Source of the DNA: Streptomyces acidiscabies | GTDB taxonomy: Bacteria; Actinomycetota; Actinomycetes; Streptomycetales; Streptomycetaceae | DNA: 64,000 bases | Assembly (NCBI RefSeq): GCF_020010905.1 | Contig: NZ_JAGJBY010000002.1 | Coordinates: forward strand, 310,001-374,000 | Reading direction: 5' to 3' | Part shown: positions 33,679-45,264 of the stretch, one piece after another | How positions within the stretch are numbered: position 1 is the stretch's first letter | Layout: each line of letters starts with the position of its first letter | Translations under genes and position numbers: made by a program | The notes under the pieces: generated by a model | The model's database searches: none | Told to the model about the DNA's origin: nothing | The model's input: the letters and a program-made list of their open reading frames with translations, nothing else

Positions 33679-34056
33679 ATGGCGCTCACCCAGGACGAAC
33701 TGCTCGCCGAGTTCGAGGGCATGACCCTCATCCAGCTCTCCGAGTTCGTGAAGGCGTTCGAGGAGAAGTTCGACGTCACCGCCGCCGCCGCGGTCGCCGC
33801 CGCCCCGGCCGGCCCGGCCGCCGTCGCCGAGGCGCCGGAGGAGAAGGACGAGTTCGACGTCATCCTCACGGGTGCCGGCGACAAGAAGATCCAGGTCATC
33901 AAGGTCGTGCGCGAGCTCACCTCCCTGGGCCTCAAGGAGGCCAAGGACCTGGTCGACGGTGCGCCGAAGGCCGTCGTCGAGAAGGTCGCCAAGGACGCCG
34001 CCGAGAAGGCCGCCGAGGCCCTCAAGGGCGCCGGCGCCTCGGTCGAGGTCAAGTAA
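33679..34056 (+). CDS. rplL: Ribosomal protein L7/L12
   Basis: 125-aa stalk protein that recruits translation GTPases. ATG at 33679 with GGAAGGAG upstream. N-terminal dimerisation domain (LLAEFEGMTLIQLSEFVKAFEEKF), Ala/Pro hinge (about 37-55) and C-terminal factor-binding domain (KIQVIKVVRELTSLGLKEAKDLVDGAPKAV). A hairpin follows before rpoB. Confidence 0.97.
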   Translation: MALTQDELLAEFEGMTLIQLSEFVKAFEEKFDVTAAAAVAAAPAGPAAVAEAPEEKDEFDVILTGAGDKKIQVIKVVRELTSLGLKEAKDLVDGAPKAVVEKVAKDAAEKAAEALKGAGASVEVK

Positions 34057-34131
34057 CACCTTCCGAGCCTCGGAAAGAGTCTCGGAACCCGTCTCGAAAA
34101 ACAGTCCGCGAGGGCTGTAACGCGAGCACCG

Positions 34132-34167
34132 CGAAGAGCGATCATCCATCCGGGTGGTCGCTCTTCG
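34132..34167 (+). terminator. Hairpin between rplL and rpoB (probable attenuator)
   Basis: A 10-bp stem (34132-34141 with 34158-34167) with further weak pairing inside, 75 bases after rplL. Partial termination here is a known way to lower rpoBC relative to the ribosomal proteins. Confidence 0.65.
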
Positions 34168-34428
34168 GCGTTCCTGGAAGGGTGGCCACGGTTACCTTGA
34201 ACCCCTGTTCACGAGGGGTATGGTGATCTTCGTCGTGTCTCCGGACACCCTCTGTTCGGGCGGGGGGCTCTTGACGAACAGCACGCAGCGCGCAATTCTC
34301 AGGACGCGTCGTCACAAGGATCCGAATCCGAGGCATGGATCGGCGGCGAAGAGGGCAGGATGACCGTGCATTGAGGGCAAGCGCGCCGAGGGCTGTGAGT
34401 GACGACGAGGGCTGTTGAAAATCGGGGC

Positions 34429-34457
34429 TGGACATCAGTGTGCCGAGTGGCTACACT
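34429..34457 (+). promoter_or_regulatory. rpoB promoter in the rplL-rpoB gap
   Basis: TGGACA (34429-34434), a 17-base spacer and TACACT (34452-34457). The rest of the 568-bp gap between rplL and rpoB shows no supportable gene. Confidence 0.6.
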
Positions 34458-34624
34458 GACCCTTTGCGCTGCCTGTTAGCTATCCCCTGCCCGTCACCAG
34501 GGGTCTGCCCTCACTTGAGCATCAGCGACTGAAACGGCCCTGACCTGGGAATTTCTGTCGTCTGGTGCGCCGGGGAGGGGCCGGGAAGCGCGTAGTGAGT
34601 CCGAGCCCTCGGAAGGACCCCCTC

Positions 34625-37600
34625 TTGGCCGCCTCGCGCACCGCCTCGACCGCGAATACGAACAACGCCGCCAGCACTGCCCCGCTGCGCATCTCTTTTG
34701 CAAAGATCAGGGAGCCTCTCGAGGTTCCGAACCTGCTCGCACTCCAGACCGAGAGCTTCGACTGGCTGCTCGGCAACACTGCCTGGCAGAGCCGCGTCGA
34801 GGCGGCTCTGGAGTCCGGTCAGGACGTCCCCACCAAGTCCGGCCTGGAGGAGATCTTCGAGGAGATCTCCCCGATCGAGGACTTCTCCGGGTCGATGTCG
34901 CTGACCTTCCGCGACCACCGCTTCGAGCCGCCGAAGAACTCCATCGACGAGTGCAAGGAGCGCGACTTCACGTTCGCCGCACCGCTCTTCGTCACCGCGG
35001 AGTTCACCAACAACGAGACCGGTGAGATCAAGTCCCAGACGGTCTTCATGGGCGACTTCCCGCTCATGACCGGCAAGGGCACCTTCGTCATCAACGGCAC
35101 CGAGCGTGTCGTCGTGTCGCAGCTCGTGCGCTCGCCCGGTGTCTACTTCGACTCCTCCATCGACAAGACGTCCGACAAGGACATCTTCTCCGCGAAGATC
35201 ATCCCGTCCCGGGGTGCCTGGCTGGAGATGGAGATCGACAAGCGCGACATGGTCGGTGTCCGCATCGACCGCAAGCGCAAGCAGTCCGTGACCGTCCTCC
35301 TCAAGGCCCTCGGCTACACGACCGAGCAGATCCTCGAGGAGTTCGGCGAGTACGAGTCGATGCGCGCCACCCTGGAGAAGGACCACACCCAGGGCCAGGA
35401 CGACGCGCTGCTCGACATCTACCGCAAGCTCCGTCCGGGCGAGCCGCCGACCCGTGAGGCCGCGCAGACGCTGCTCGAGAACCTCTACTTCAACCCGAAG
35501 CGCTACGACCTCGCGAAGGTCGGCCGCTACAAGGTCAACAAGAAGCTCGCGGCGGACGCGCCGCTCGACGCCGGTGTGCTGACCGTCGAGGACGTCATCG
35601 CGACGATCAAGTACCTCGTCAAGCTGCACGCGGGCGAGACCGAGACGGTCGGCGACAGCGGTCAGACGATCGTCGTCGAGACCGACGACATCGACCACTT
35701 CGGCAACCGCCGTCTGCGGTCGGTCGGCGAGCTGATCCAGAACCAGGTCCGTACGGGTCTCGCCCGTATGGAGCGGGTCGTGCGTGAGCGCATGACCACC
35801 CAGGACGTCGAGGCGATCACGCCGCAGACCCTGATCAACATCCGGCCGGTCGTCGCCTCCATCAAGGAGTTCTTCGGCACCAGCCAGCTGTCGCAGTTCA
35901 TGGACCAGAACAACCCGCTGTCGGGTCTCACCCACAAGCGCCGTCTGTCGGCGCTCGGCCCGGGTGGTCTCTCCCGTGAGCGGGCCGGCTTCGAGGTCCG
36001 TGACGTGCACCCCTCGCACTACGGCCGCATGTGCCCGATCGAGACCCCTGAAGGCCCGAACATCGGTCTGATCGGCTCGCTCGCCTCCTACGGCCGCGTC
36101 AACGCGTTCGGTTTCGTCGAGACGCCGTACCGCAAGGTCATCGAGGGCATCGTCACCGACGACGTCGACTACCTGACCGCCGACGAGGAGGACCGCTTCG
36201 TCATCGCGCAGGCCAACGCCACGCTCGACGACGACCTGCGCTTCACCGAGAACCGCGTCCTGGTCCGCCGTCGTGGCGGCGAGGTCGACTACGTCCCCGG
36301 TGACGAGGTCGACTACATGGACGTCTCGCCGCGCCAGATGGTGTCGGTCGCGACCGCCATGATCCCGTTCCTCGAGCACGACGACGCCAACCGTGCCCTC
36401 ATGGGCGCGAACATGATGCGTCAGGCCGTCCCGCTCATCAAGAGCGAGGCCCCGCTCGTCGGCACCGGCATGGAGTACCGCTCCGCCGTCGACGCCGGTG
36501 ACGTCGTCAAGGCCGAGAAGCCCGGTGTGGTCCAGGAGGTCTCCGCGGACTACATCACCACGGCGAACGACGACGGCACGTACATCACGTACCGCCTGCA
36601 CAAGTTCTCCCGCTCCAACCAGGGCACCTCGGTCAACCAGAAGGTCATCGTCGACGAGGGCGACCGGATCATCGCCGGCCAGGTCCTGGCCGACGGTCCG
36701 GCCACCGAGAACGGCGAGATGGCGCTCGGCAAGAACCTGCTGGTCGCGTTCATGCCGTGGGAGGGCCACAACTACGAGGACGCGATCATCCTGTCGCAGC
36801 GCCTCGTGCAGGACGACGTCCTCTCCTCGATCCACATCGAGGAGCACGAGGTCGACGCCCGTGACACCAAGCTCGGCCCCGAGGAGATCACCCGGGACAT
36901 CCCGAACGTCTCCGAGGAGGTCCTCGCGGACCTCGACGAGCGCGGCATCATCCGCATCGGTGCCGAGGTCGTCGCCGGTGACATCCTGGTCGGCAAGGTC
37001 ACGCCCAAGGGCGAGACCGAGCTGACGCCGGAGGAGCGGCTGCTGCGCGCGATCTTCGGTGAGAAGGCGCGTGAGGTCCGTGACACCTCGCTGAAGGTGC
37101 CGCACGGCGAGATCGGCAAGATCATCGGCGTACGCGTCTTCGACCGCGAGGAGGGCGACGAGCTGCCGCCCGGTGTCAACCAGCTGGTGCGTGTGTACGT
37201 CGCGCAGAAGCGGAAGATCACCGACGGTGACAAGCTCGCCGGTCGTCACGGCAACAAGGGTGTCATCTCCAAGATCCTGCCGATCGAGGACATGCCGTTC
37301 CTTGAGGACGGCACGCCGGTCGACATCATCCTCAACCCGCTGGGTGTGCCGTCCCGAATGAACCCGGGACAGGTGCTGGAGATCCACCTCGGCTGGCTCG
37401 CCAGCCGTGGCTGGGACGTCTCCGGGCTCGCCGAGGACTGGGCCAAGCGCCTCCAGGTCATCGGCGCCGACCAGGTCGCCCCCGGCACCAACGTCGCCAC
37501 CCCGGTGTTCGACGGTGCGCGTGAGGACGAGCTCGCGGGTCTGCTGAACCACACCATCCCGAACCGCGACGGCGACCGCATGGTGCAGCCGACCGGCAAG

Positions 37601-38110
37601 GCGCGGCTGTTCGACGGCCGCAGCGGTGAGCCGTTCCCGGACCCGGTGTCCATCGGCTACATGTACATCCTCAAGCTCCACCACCTGGTCGACGACAAGC
37701 TGCACGCCCGGTCGACCGGTCCGTACTCGATGATCACCCAGCAGCCGCTGGGTGGTAAGGCCCAGTTCGGTGGCCAGCGCTTCGGTGAGATGGAGGTGTG
37801 GGCGCTGGAGGCTTATGGCGCCGCGTACGCCCTCCAGGAGCTGCTGACCATCAAGTCCGACGACGTGACCGGCCGCGTGAAGGTCTACGAGGCCATCGTC
37901 AAGGGCGAGAACATCCCCGAGCCGGGCATCCCCGAGTCCTTCAAGGTGCTCATCAAGGAGATGCAGTCCCTGTGCCTCAACGTGGAGGTGCTGTCCTCGG
38001 ACGGCATGTCCATCGAGATGCGCGACACCGACGAGGACGTCTTCCGCGCTGCGGAAGAGCTCGGCATCGACCTGTCCCGGCGCGAGCCGAGCAGCGTCGA
38101 AGAGGTCTGA
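34625..38110 (+). CDS. rpoB: RNA polymerase beta subunit
   Basis: 1161-aa catalytic subunit. I chose the TTG at 34625 because GGAAGGA lies ten bases upstream and homology begins at AASRTASTANTNNAASTAPLRISFAKI; an upstream in-frame ATG at 34565 lacks these. The rifampicin region (about residues 418-450, TSQLSQFMDQNNPLSGLTHKRRLSALGPGG) is wild type at the usual resistance positions (Asp, His and Ser in DQNN, THKR and RLSAL), so rifampicin sensitivity is predicted. The C terminus (ELGIDLSRREPSSVEEV) is intact. rpoC follows after 94 bases. Confidence 0.97.
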   Translation: MAASRTASTANTNNAASTAPLRISFAKIREPLEVPNLLALQTESFDWLLGNTAWQSRVEAALESGQDVPTKSGLEEIFEEISPIEDFSGSMSLTFRDHRFEPPKNSIDECKERDFTFAAPLFVTAEFTNNETGEIKSQTVFMGDFPLMTGKGTFVINGTERVVVSQLVRSPGVYFDSSIDKTSDKDIFSAKIIPSRGAWLEMEIDKRDMVGVRIDRKRKQSVTVLLKALGYTTEQILEEFGEYESMRATLEKDHTQGQDDALLDIYRKLRPGEPPTREAAQTLLENLYFNPKRYDLAKVGRYKVNKKLAADAPLDAGVLTVEDVIATIKYLVKLHAGETETVGDSGQTIVVETDDIDHFGNRRLRSVGELIQNQVRTGLARMERVVRERMTTQDVEAITPQTLINIRPVVASIKEFFGTSQLSQFMDQNNPLSGLTHKRRLSALGPGGLSRERAGFEVRDVHPSHYGRMCPIETPEGPNIGLIGSLASYGRVNAFGFVETPYRKVIEGIVTDDVDYLTADEEDRFVIAQANATLDDDLRFTENRVLVRRRGGEVDYVPGDEVDYMDVSPRQMVSVATAMIPFLEHDDANRALMGANMMRQAVPLIKSEAPLVGTGMEYRSAVDAGDVVKAEKPGVVQEVSADYITTANDDGTYITYRLHKFSRSNQGTSVNQKVIVDEGDRIIAGQVLADGPATENGEMALGKNLLVAFMPWEGHNYEDAIILSQRLVQDDVLSSIHIEEHEVDARDTKLGPEEITRDIPNVSEEVLADLDERGIIRIGAEVVAGDILVGKVTPKGETELTPEERLLRAIFGEKAREVRDTSLKVPHGEIGKIIGVRVFDREEGDELPPGVNQLVRVYVAQKRKITDGDKLAGRHGNKGVISKILPIEDMPFLEDGTPVDIILNPLGVPSRMNPGQVLEIHLGWLASRGWDVSGLAEDWAKRLQVIGADQVAPGTNVATPVFDGAREDELAGLLNHTIPNRDGDRMVQPTGKARLFDGRSGEPFPDPVSIGYMYILKLHHLVDDKLHARSTGPYSMITQQPLGGKAQFGGQRFGEMEVWALEAYGAAYALQELLTIKSDDVTGRVKVYEAIVKGENIPEPGIPESFKVLIKEMQSLCLNVEVLSSDGMSIEMRDTDEDVFRAAEELGIDLSRREPSSVEEV

Positions 38111-38204
38111 CGGGAGTTCGGCCGGGTTCCCAGTGAACCCGGCCGGCCCCAGGACCCCCGTTTCAGACCCCATGACTGACAACCCTGAGAGGGATTGACG
38201 CATA

Positions 38205-42104
<3,900 letters not shown>

Positions 42105-42126
42105 GGCTCAGGGCTCGGTAGTGCTT

Positions 42127-42161
42127 GAAGGGCGGTCACTCCTCGGGGGTGGCCGCCCTTC
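42127..42161. terminator. Terminator between rpoC and the convergent M48 gene
   Basis: A 12-bp stem (42127-42138 with 42150-42161; one wobble) ends both rpoBC and, from the other strand, the six-gene block at 42168-49033. Confidence 0.8.
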
Positions 42162-42167
42162 GGCGTG

Positions 42168-43196
42168 TCAGCGCGGCGGGCCGGGGTACCGGTGGAGGTG
42201 GTGCAGCCGCGTGTAGTGGTCCGGGTGCGAGGAGAGCAGCCTGGCGAGGGTCCCGGCCGCCGGTTTCACGCCCGGGTGGGTGGCGTCGGCCCGCTCCTCC
42301 TGCTCGTGCAGTTTCTCCAGGACGGCGGCCAGCATCGGGGCGAAACCCAGCGCCGCCGCGTGCCGGTCGGCCTGGAGCTCGGAGCGCCTGCTGACGGCGG
42401 CGAGCGCGTACGGGACGGCCAGCAGGAGCAGCGGCAGACCGTACAGGCTGCTGATCGTCGTCAGCGCGATACCGCCGATGACCAGCACGGCGATGGAGAC
42501 GCCGACGCAGCCGAAGGACCGCGACACCTTGTACACGAGGCCGAGGACCACCTTCAGGGCCCGCCAGGCGAGCCGGCCGGGCAGCGCGTACCAGTGGCCG
42601 AGCAGGCCGGACCAGGCGTGGCCGCCGACGTGGTGACCGAGTTCGTGCGCCATGACGGCGGCGAGTTCGCCGTTGGGGAGTTCGTTCATGGCGAAGCGGG
42701 TGACGCCGACGATGTGGCCGGCCGCGGCGACCGCGTTCAGGCTGTCGCTGTCCTCCACCCACAGTTCGTAGGTGCGGCCGTCCACACCCGCGCGGGCGGT
42801 GACCTCGTTCCAGACCGGTTCGAGTTTGGCTCGTTCTCGCGGAGTGGGGTGGCGCAGATGGAGCAGATAGCGCGCCAGGGCGCTTTCCGTGGGCCGGTGG
42901 AACATGAGTGCGCCGCTCGCGAGCCACGCCAGCACCACGACGACGGCGAGTTCCCGGAAGAGCATCGACACGAGGACGACGACGGACAGGCTGCACAGGA
43001 AGTTCGGCAGGTGGAGCAGCAGGCTGCCGACGGCGGTGACATCGGTCCGGCGCTGGTCCTTGCGGAGGTGGACGCGGCCCCGCTCGGTGCTGATGTGGTG
43101 CGGGTGGACGGGGGGCGCGGTGGGCTCGGGCGACGGGGCCTGCGGGTACTGCGGCGCCTGTGGGTACGGGGGAGGCTCCGGTGGCTGCTGAGTCAT
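42168..43196 (-). CDS. M48-family membrane metalloprotease (last gene of the cyclase block)
   Basis: 342 aa. A Pro/Gln-rich cytoplasmic N terminus (PPPYPQAPQYPQAP...) is followed by hydrophobic helices (about 56-95), then the zinc motif AHELGHHVGGH, a second membrane hairpin and the third ligand in RRSELQADRHAAALGF. The C-terminal LSSHPDHYTRLHHL resembles HtpX/Ste24-type ends. It is divergent in sequence from the HtpX-like protein at 14293. Only 45 bp separate it from the membrane gene upstream. Possible jobs: quality control of, or activation by, the membrane partners in this block. Confidence 0.9.
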   Translation of the reverse strand: MTQQPPEPPPYPQAPQYPQAPSPEPTAPPVHPHHISTERGRVHLRKDQRRTDVTAVGSLLLHLPNFLCSLSVVVLVSMLFRELAVVVVLAWLASGALMFHRPTESALARYLLHLRHPTPRERAKLEPVWNEVTARAGVDGRTYELWVEDSDSLNAVAAAGHIVGVTRFAMNELPNGELAAVMAHELGHHVGGHAWSGLLGHWYALPGRLAWRALKVVLGLVYKVSRSFGCVGVSIAVLVIGGIALTTISSLYGLPLLLLAVPYALAAVSRRSELQADRHAAALGFAPMLAAVLEKLHEQEERADATHPGVKPAAGTLARLLSSHPDHYTRLHHLHRYPGPPR

Positions 43197-43241
43197 GTGG
43201 GTTCCAGTCGGTAGCGTCGGTCGGGGACGGTGTGCGGCGGC

Positions 43242-43772
43242 TCAGCCGATCAGCAGGGACGCGGGGAGCAGGGCCGTGCCGAGGCAGAAGGCGGTCAGGC
43301 CGACGCGGATCCACCCGTGCTTGCGGGCGGCGATACGGCTCGACTCGGTGAGGGCCGTGGTGAGGGCGGCTGCCGGGTCGCGTTCCGTGTCGGCGAGCGC
43401 GGGCTCCAGCCGGCCCTGGCGGACCGCTTGGCGGATGTCGCCGAAGTACGTCAGCGGCAGGCCCGGTGCCCACGAGCCGGTGCGGTAGCGCGGGAGCACG
43501 GCGAGGAGCAGGGCGAGGAGGGAGCCGGTGAGGAGGCCGGTCCCCGACCACCACAGCACGGCTCCCGGGGCGGACAGCGCGGTCGGTGTCCAGTTCCGTC
43601 CGGCGAGGAGGCCGCTGAACATCCCGGCCGTCATGCCCAGCGCGGCGACCAGTACGGCCGCCTTGCTGTCGGCGCGCGCTATCTCGGTGCGCAGATCGGC
43701 GAGGAGGCGCTCGCACAGGCGGAGGCGTTCGGCGGAGTCCGCCGGGGCGGGTATCGGGCCGACGGCGGTCAT
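43242..43772 (-). CDS. Pycsar-effector-like small membrane protein
   Basis: 176 aa. An N-terminal helix ends in IARADSKAAVLVAALGMTAGMF (31-52); the A-D-S-K-A-A-x-L signature leading into the first transmembrane helix is what I recognise from the Pycsar TM-effector family (DUF5706 type). Transmembrane helices are predicted at about 38-57, 71-94 and 155-175, with a soluble linker of about 60 residues. In Pycsar defence, such proteins damage the membrane when a cyclic pyrimidine nucleotide is made. A cyclase-like gene is three genes upstream on the same strand. The ATG overlaps the stop of the SPFH-like gene (ATGA). Family assignment is by pattern only. Confidence 0.7.
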   Translation of the reverse strand: MTAVGPIPAPADSAERLRLCERLLADLRTEIARADSKAAVLVAALGMTAGMFSGLLAGRNWTPTALSAPGAVLWWSGTGLLTGSLLALLLAVLPRYRTGSWAPGLPLTYFGDIRQAVRQGRLEPALADTERDPAAALTTALTESSRIAARKHGWIRVGLTAFCLGTALLPASLLIG

Positions 43773-45241
43773 GTGGCGCTCGCCTGCCGGGGGGCGTCCG
43801 GCGGCCCGTCGTCTCCGGGCGGCGTCTGTACGGGCAGCGTGGGGGTGTTGCCGTATCCGGGTGGGGGCTGCCAGGCCGGGGGGTGCGGTGGTACGGGAGG
43901 GGGAGCGGGGGTTCCCTGGTACGGCGCCGGGGGGTACGGCGGGATGGGTGGCGTCCAGGTGGGGGTGGGCTGCGCGTCCTGCGGTTCGGCGGGGATGGGC
44001 GGGGTCCAGGCCGGGGTAGGGGGCTGCGTGCCCTGCGGTTCAGAGGGGGGCGCGGGTTGTGCCTCAGGCGTCGGCGCGGGACGAGGGCCGGGCAGGGGGT
44101 GGGGCTCCGGGGTGGGGGTCTGCTGTGCCTGCGTCGGCTGGGCTTCGGTCGGGGCGATGAGGGGTGGGGGCTGGGGGACGCCCGGGAGGCGCTGGTTGAG
44201 GATGTCGCTCACCGTGCGCAGCGCGAGCTTCTTGGGGCCCTCCAGTTCGTAGTTCTCGGGCGTGCCGTCGCTCAGGAGCTGGCTCACGAGGTCCATCTGG
44301 GCCTGGATCATGCGGAGCTGGTCCTCGCGCATCGTGTTCATGACCAGCTGGGAGTCCTCGGGGTGCTGCGCGAGGTGCAGGGCCCAGGCCTGGACGCCGC
44401 CCTGGGACAGGTGCCACTGGTAGAAGCTGATCTTCTCGGCCTCGACGCGCTGCAACTCCAGCAGGTGCTGTCCCTGCCGCATCGCGAGCGCGTGCTGCCA
44501 GTCCTGCTGCTGGAGGGCGAGTTCCTGCTGCCGTCCGCCGTACTCCATGGCCCGGTCGAGCTGGAGCCGGTCCTGCTGCCGGGCACGGCGGTCCATCTCG
44601 GCGTCGACGCGCATGCCGTGCTCCGTCGCGCGGATCTGCTCGTACGCGCTGTGGTCGATGGTCTGGAGCCGGCGCTGGTGGTCGATGGCCTCCTGGTCGC
44701 GGCGTAGCCGCAGCGTCCAGGCGACCCGCAGCCCCGCGCTCTCCCCGAGCACGGTGACCGCTCGCAGCAGTTCGTACTCGGCGTCGGCGCTGTCGGCGAC
44801 GGCGAAGCGCCGGGTCACCGGTCTGGCCGCCTGCTGCAACTCGCCGAGCAGCAGCCTCGGTACGTCCCGGTGTCCGCTGACCACGAACCGGGCCGGGTCG
44901 AGGACCTGCCAGGACAGGTCGACCGAGGCGGTGAACTCGAACGCGTCGTTGTCGCTGGGCAGCGCCAGTTCGGCGGTGAAGGGGTGCACCCCCATGTCCA
45001 CCTCGTACACGGAGGTGTAGCGCTTCGCCGCGATCTCGCCGCGGGTGGGGCGCCGGGGCGGCAGGAAGGGGTCGTAGCCGCCCTTCGGGGTGGTGAAGAC
45101 CAGCGCGTGGTCCATGCGGACCAGCGGCTTGAGGTTGAGGTCGAGGCGGCCCAACTGGCGCACGGTGAGCACCGGGTCGACCAGCGCGGTGTGCCGGTCC
45201 GCGGGCTGCTGCCACTCGGGCGGTCGGGAGAAAGCGGGCAT
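43769..45241 (-). CDS. SPFH/band-7-like protein with Gln-rich middle and Pro-rich tail
   Basis: 490 aa from the ATG at 45241. Residues about 20-200 look like a band-7 fold (YEVDMGVHPFTAELALPSDNDAFEFTASVDLSWQVLDPARFVVSG...LLGELQQAARPVTRRFAV), the module of stomatin/prohibitin scaffolds. Residues about 205-300 are charged and Gln-rich, probably coiled coil (DRRARQQDRLQLDRAMEYGGRQQELALQQQDWQHALAMRQGQHLLELQR). About 365-490 is a Pro/Gln/Thr tail with PTPAWTPPIPAEPQDAQPTPTWTPPIP repeats. No N-terminal membrane anchor is seen. It sits 23 bp after the NTPase gene and overlaps the membrane effector-like gene. Confidence 0.75.
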   Translation of the reverse strand: MPAFSRPPEWQQPADRHTALVDPVLTVRQLGRLDLNLKPLVRMDHALVFTTPKGGYDPFLPPRRPTRGEIAAKRYTSVYEVDMGVHPFTAELALPSDNDAFEFTASVDLSWQVLDPARFVVSGHRDVPRLLLGELQQAARPVTRRFAVADSADAEYELLRAVTVLGESAGLRVAWTLRLRRDQEAIDHQRRLQTIDHSAYEQIRATEHGMRVDAEMDRRARQQDRLQLDRAMEYGGRQQELALQQQDWQHALAMRQGQHLLELQRVEAEKISFYQWHLSQGGVQAWALHLAQHPEDSQLVMNTMREDQLRMIQAQMDLVSQLLSDGTPENYELEGPKKLALRTVSDILNQRLPGVPQPPPLIAPTEAQPTQAQQTPTPEPHPLPGPRPAPTPEAQPAPPSEPQGTQPPTPAWTPPIPAEPQDAQPTPTWTPPIPPYPPAPYQGTPAPPPVPPHPPAWQPPPGYGNTPTLPVQTPPGDDGPPDAPRQASAT

Positions 45242-45264
45242 GGTGGAGGTCTCCTCGGTACGGG

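Noticed and set aside
35870..36000. Possible rifampicin-resistance-type rpoB
   Set aside because: The resistance region reads as the wild-type sequence at the usual positions.
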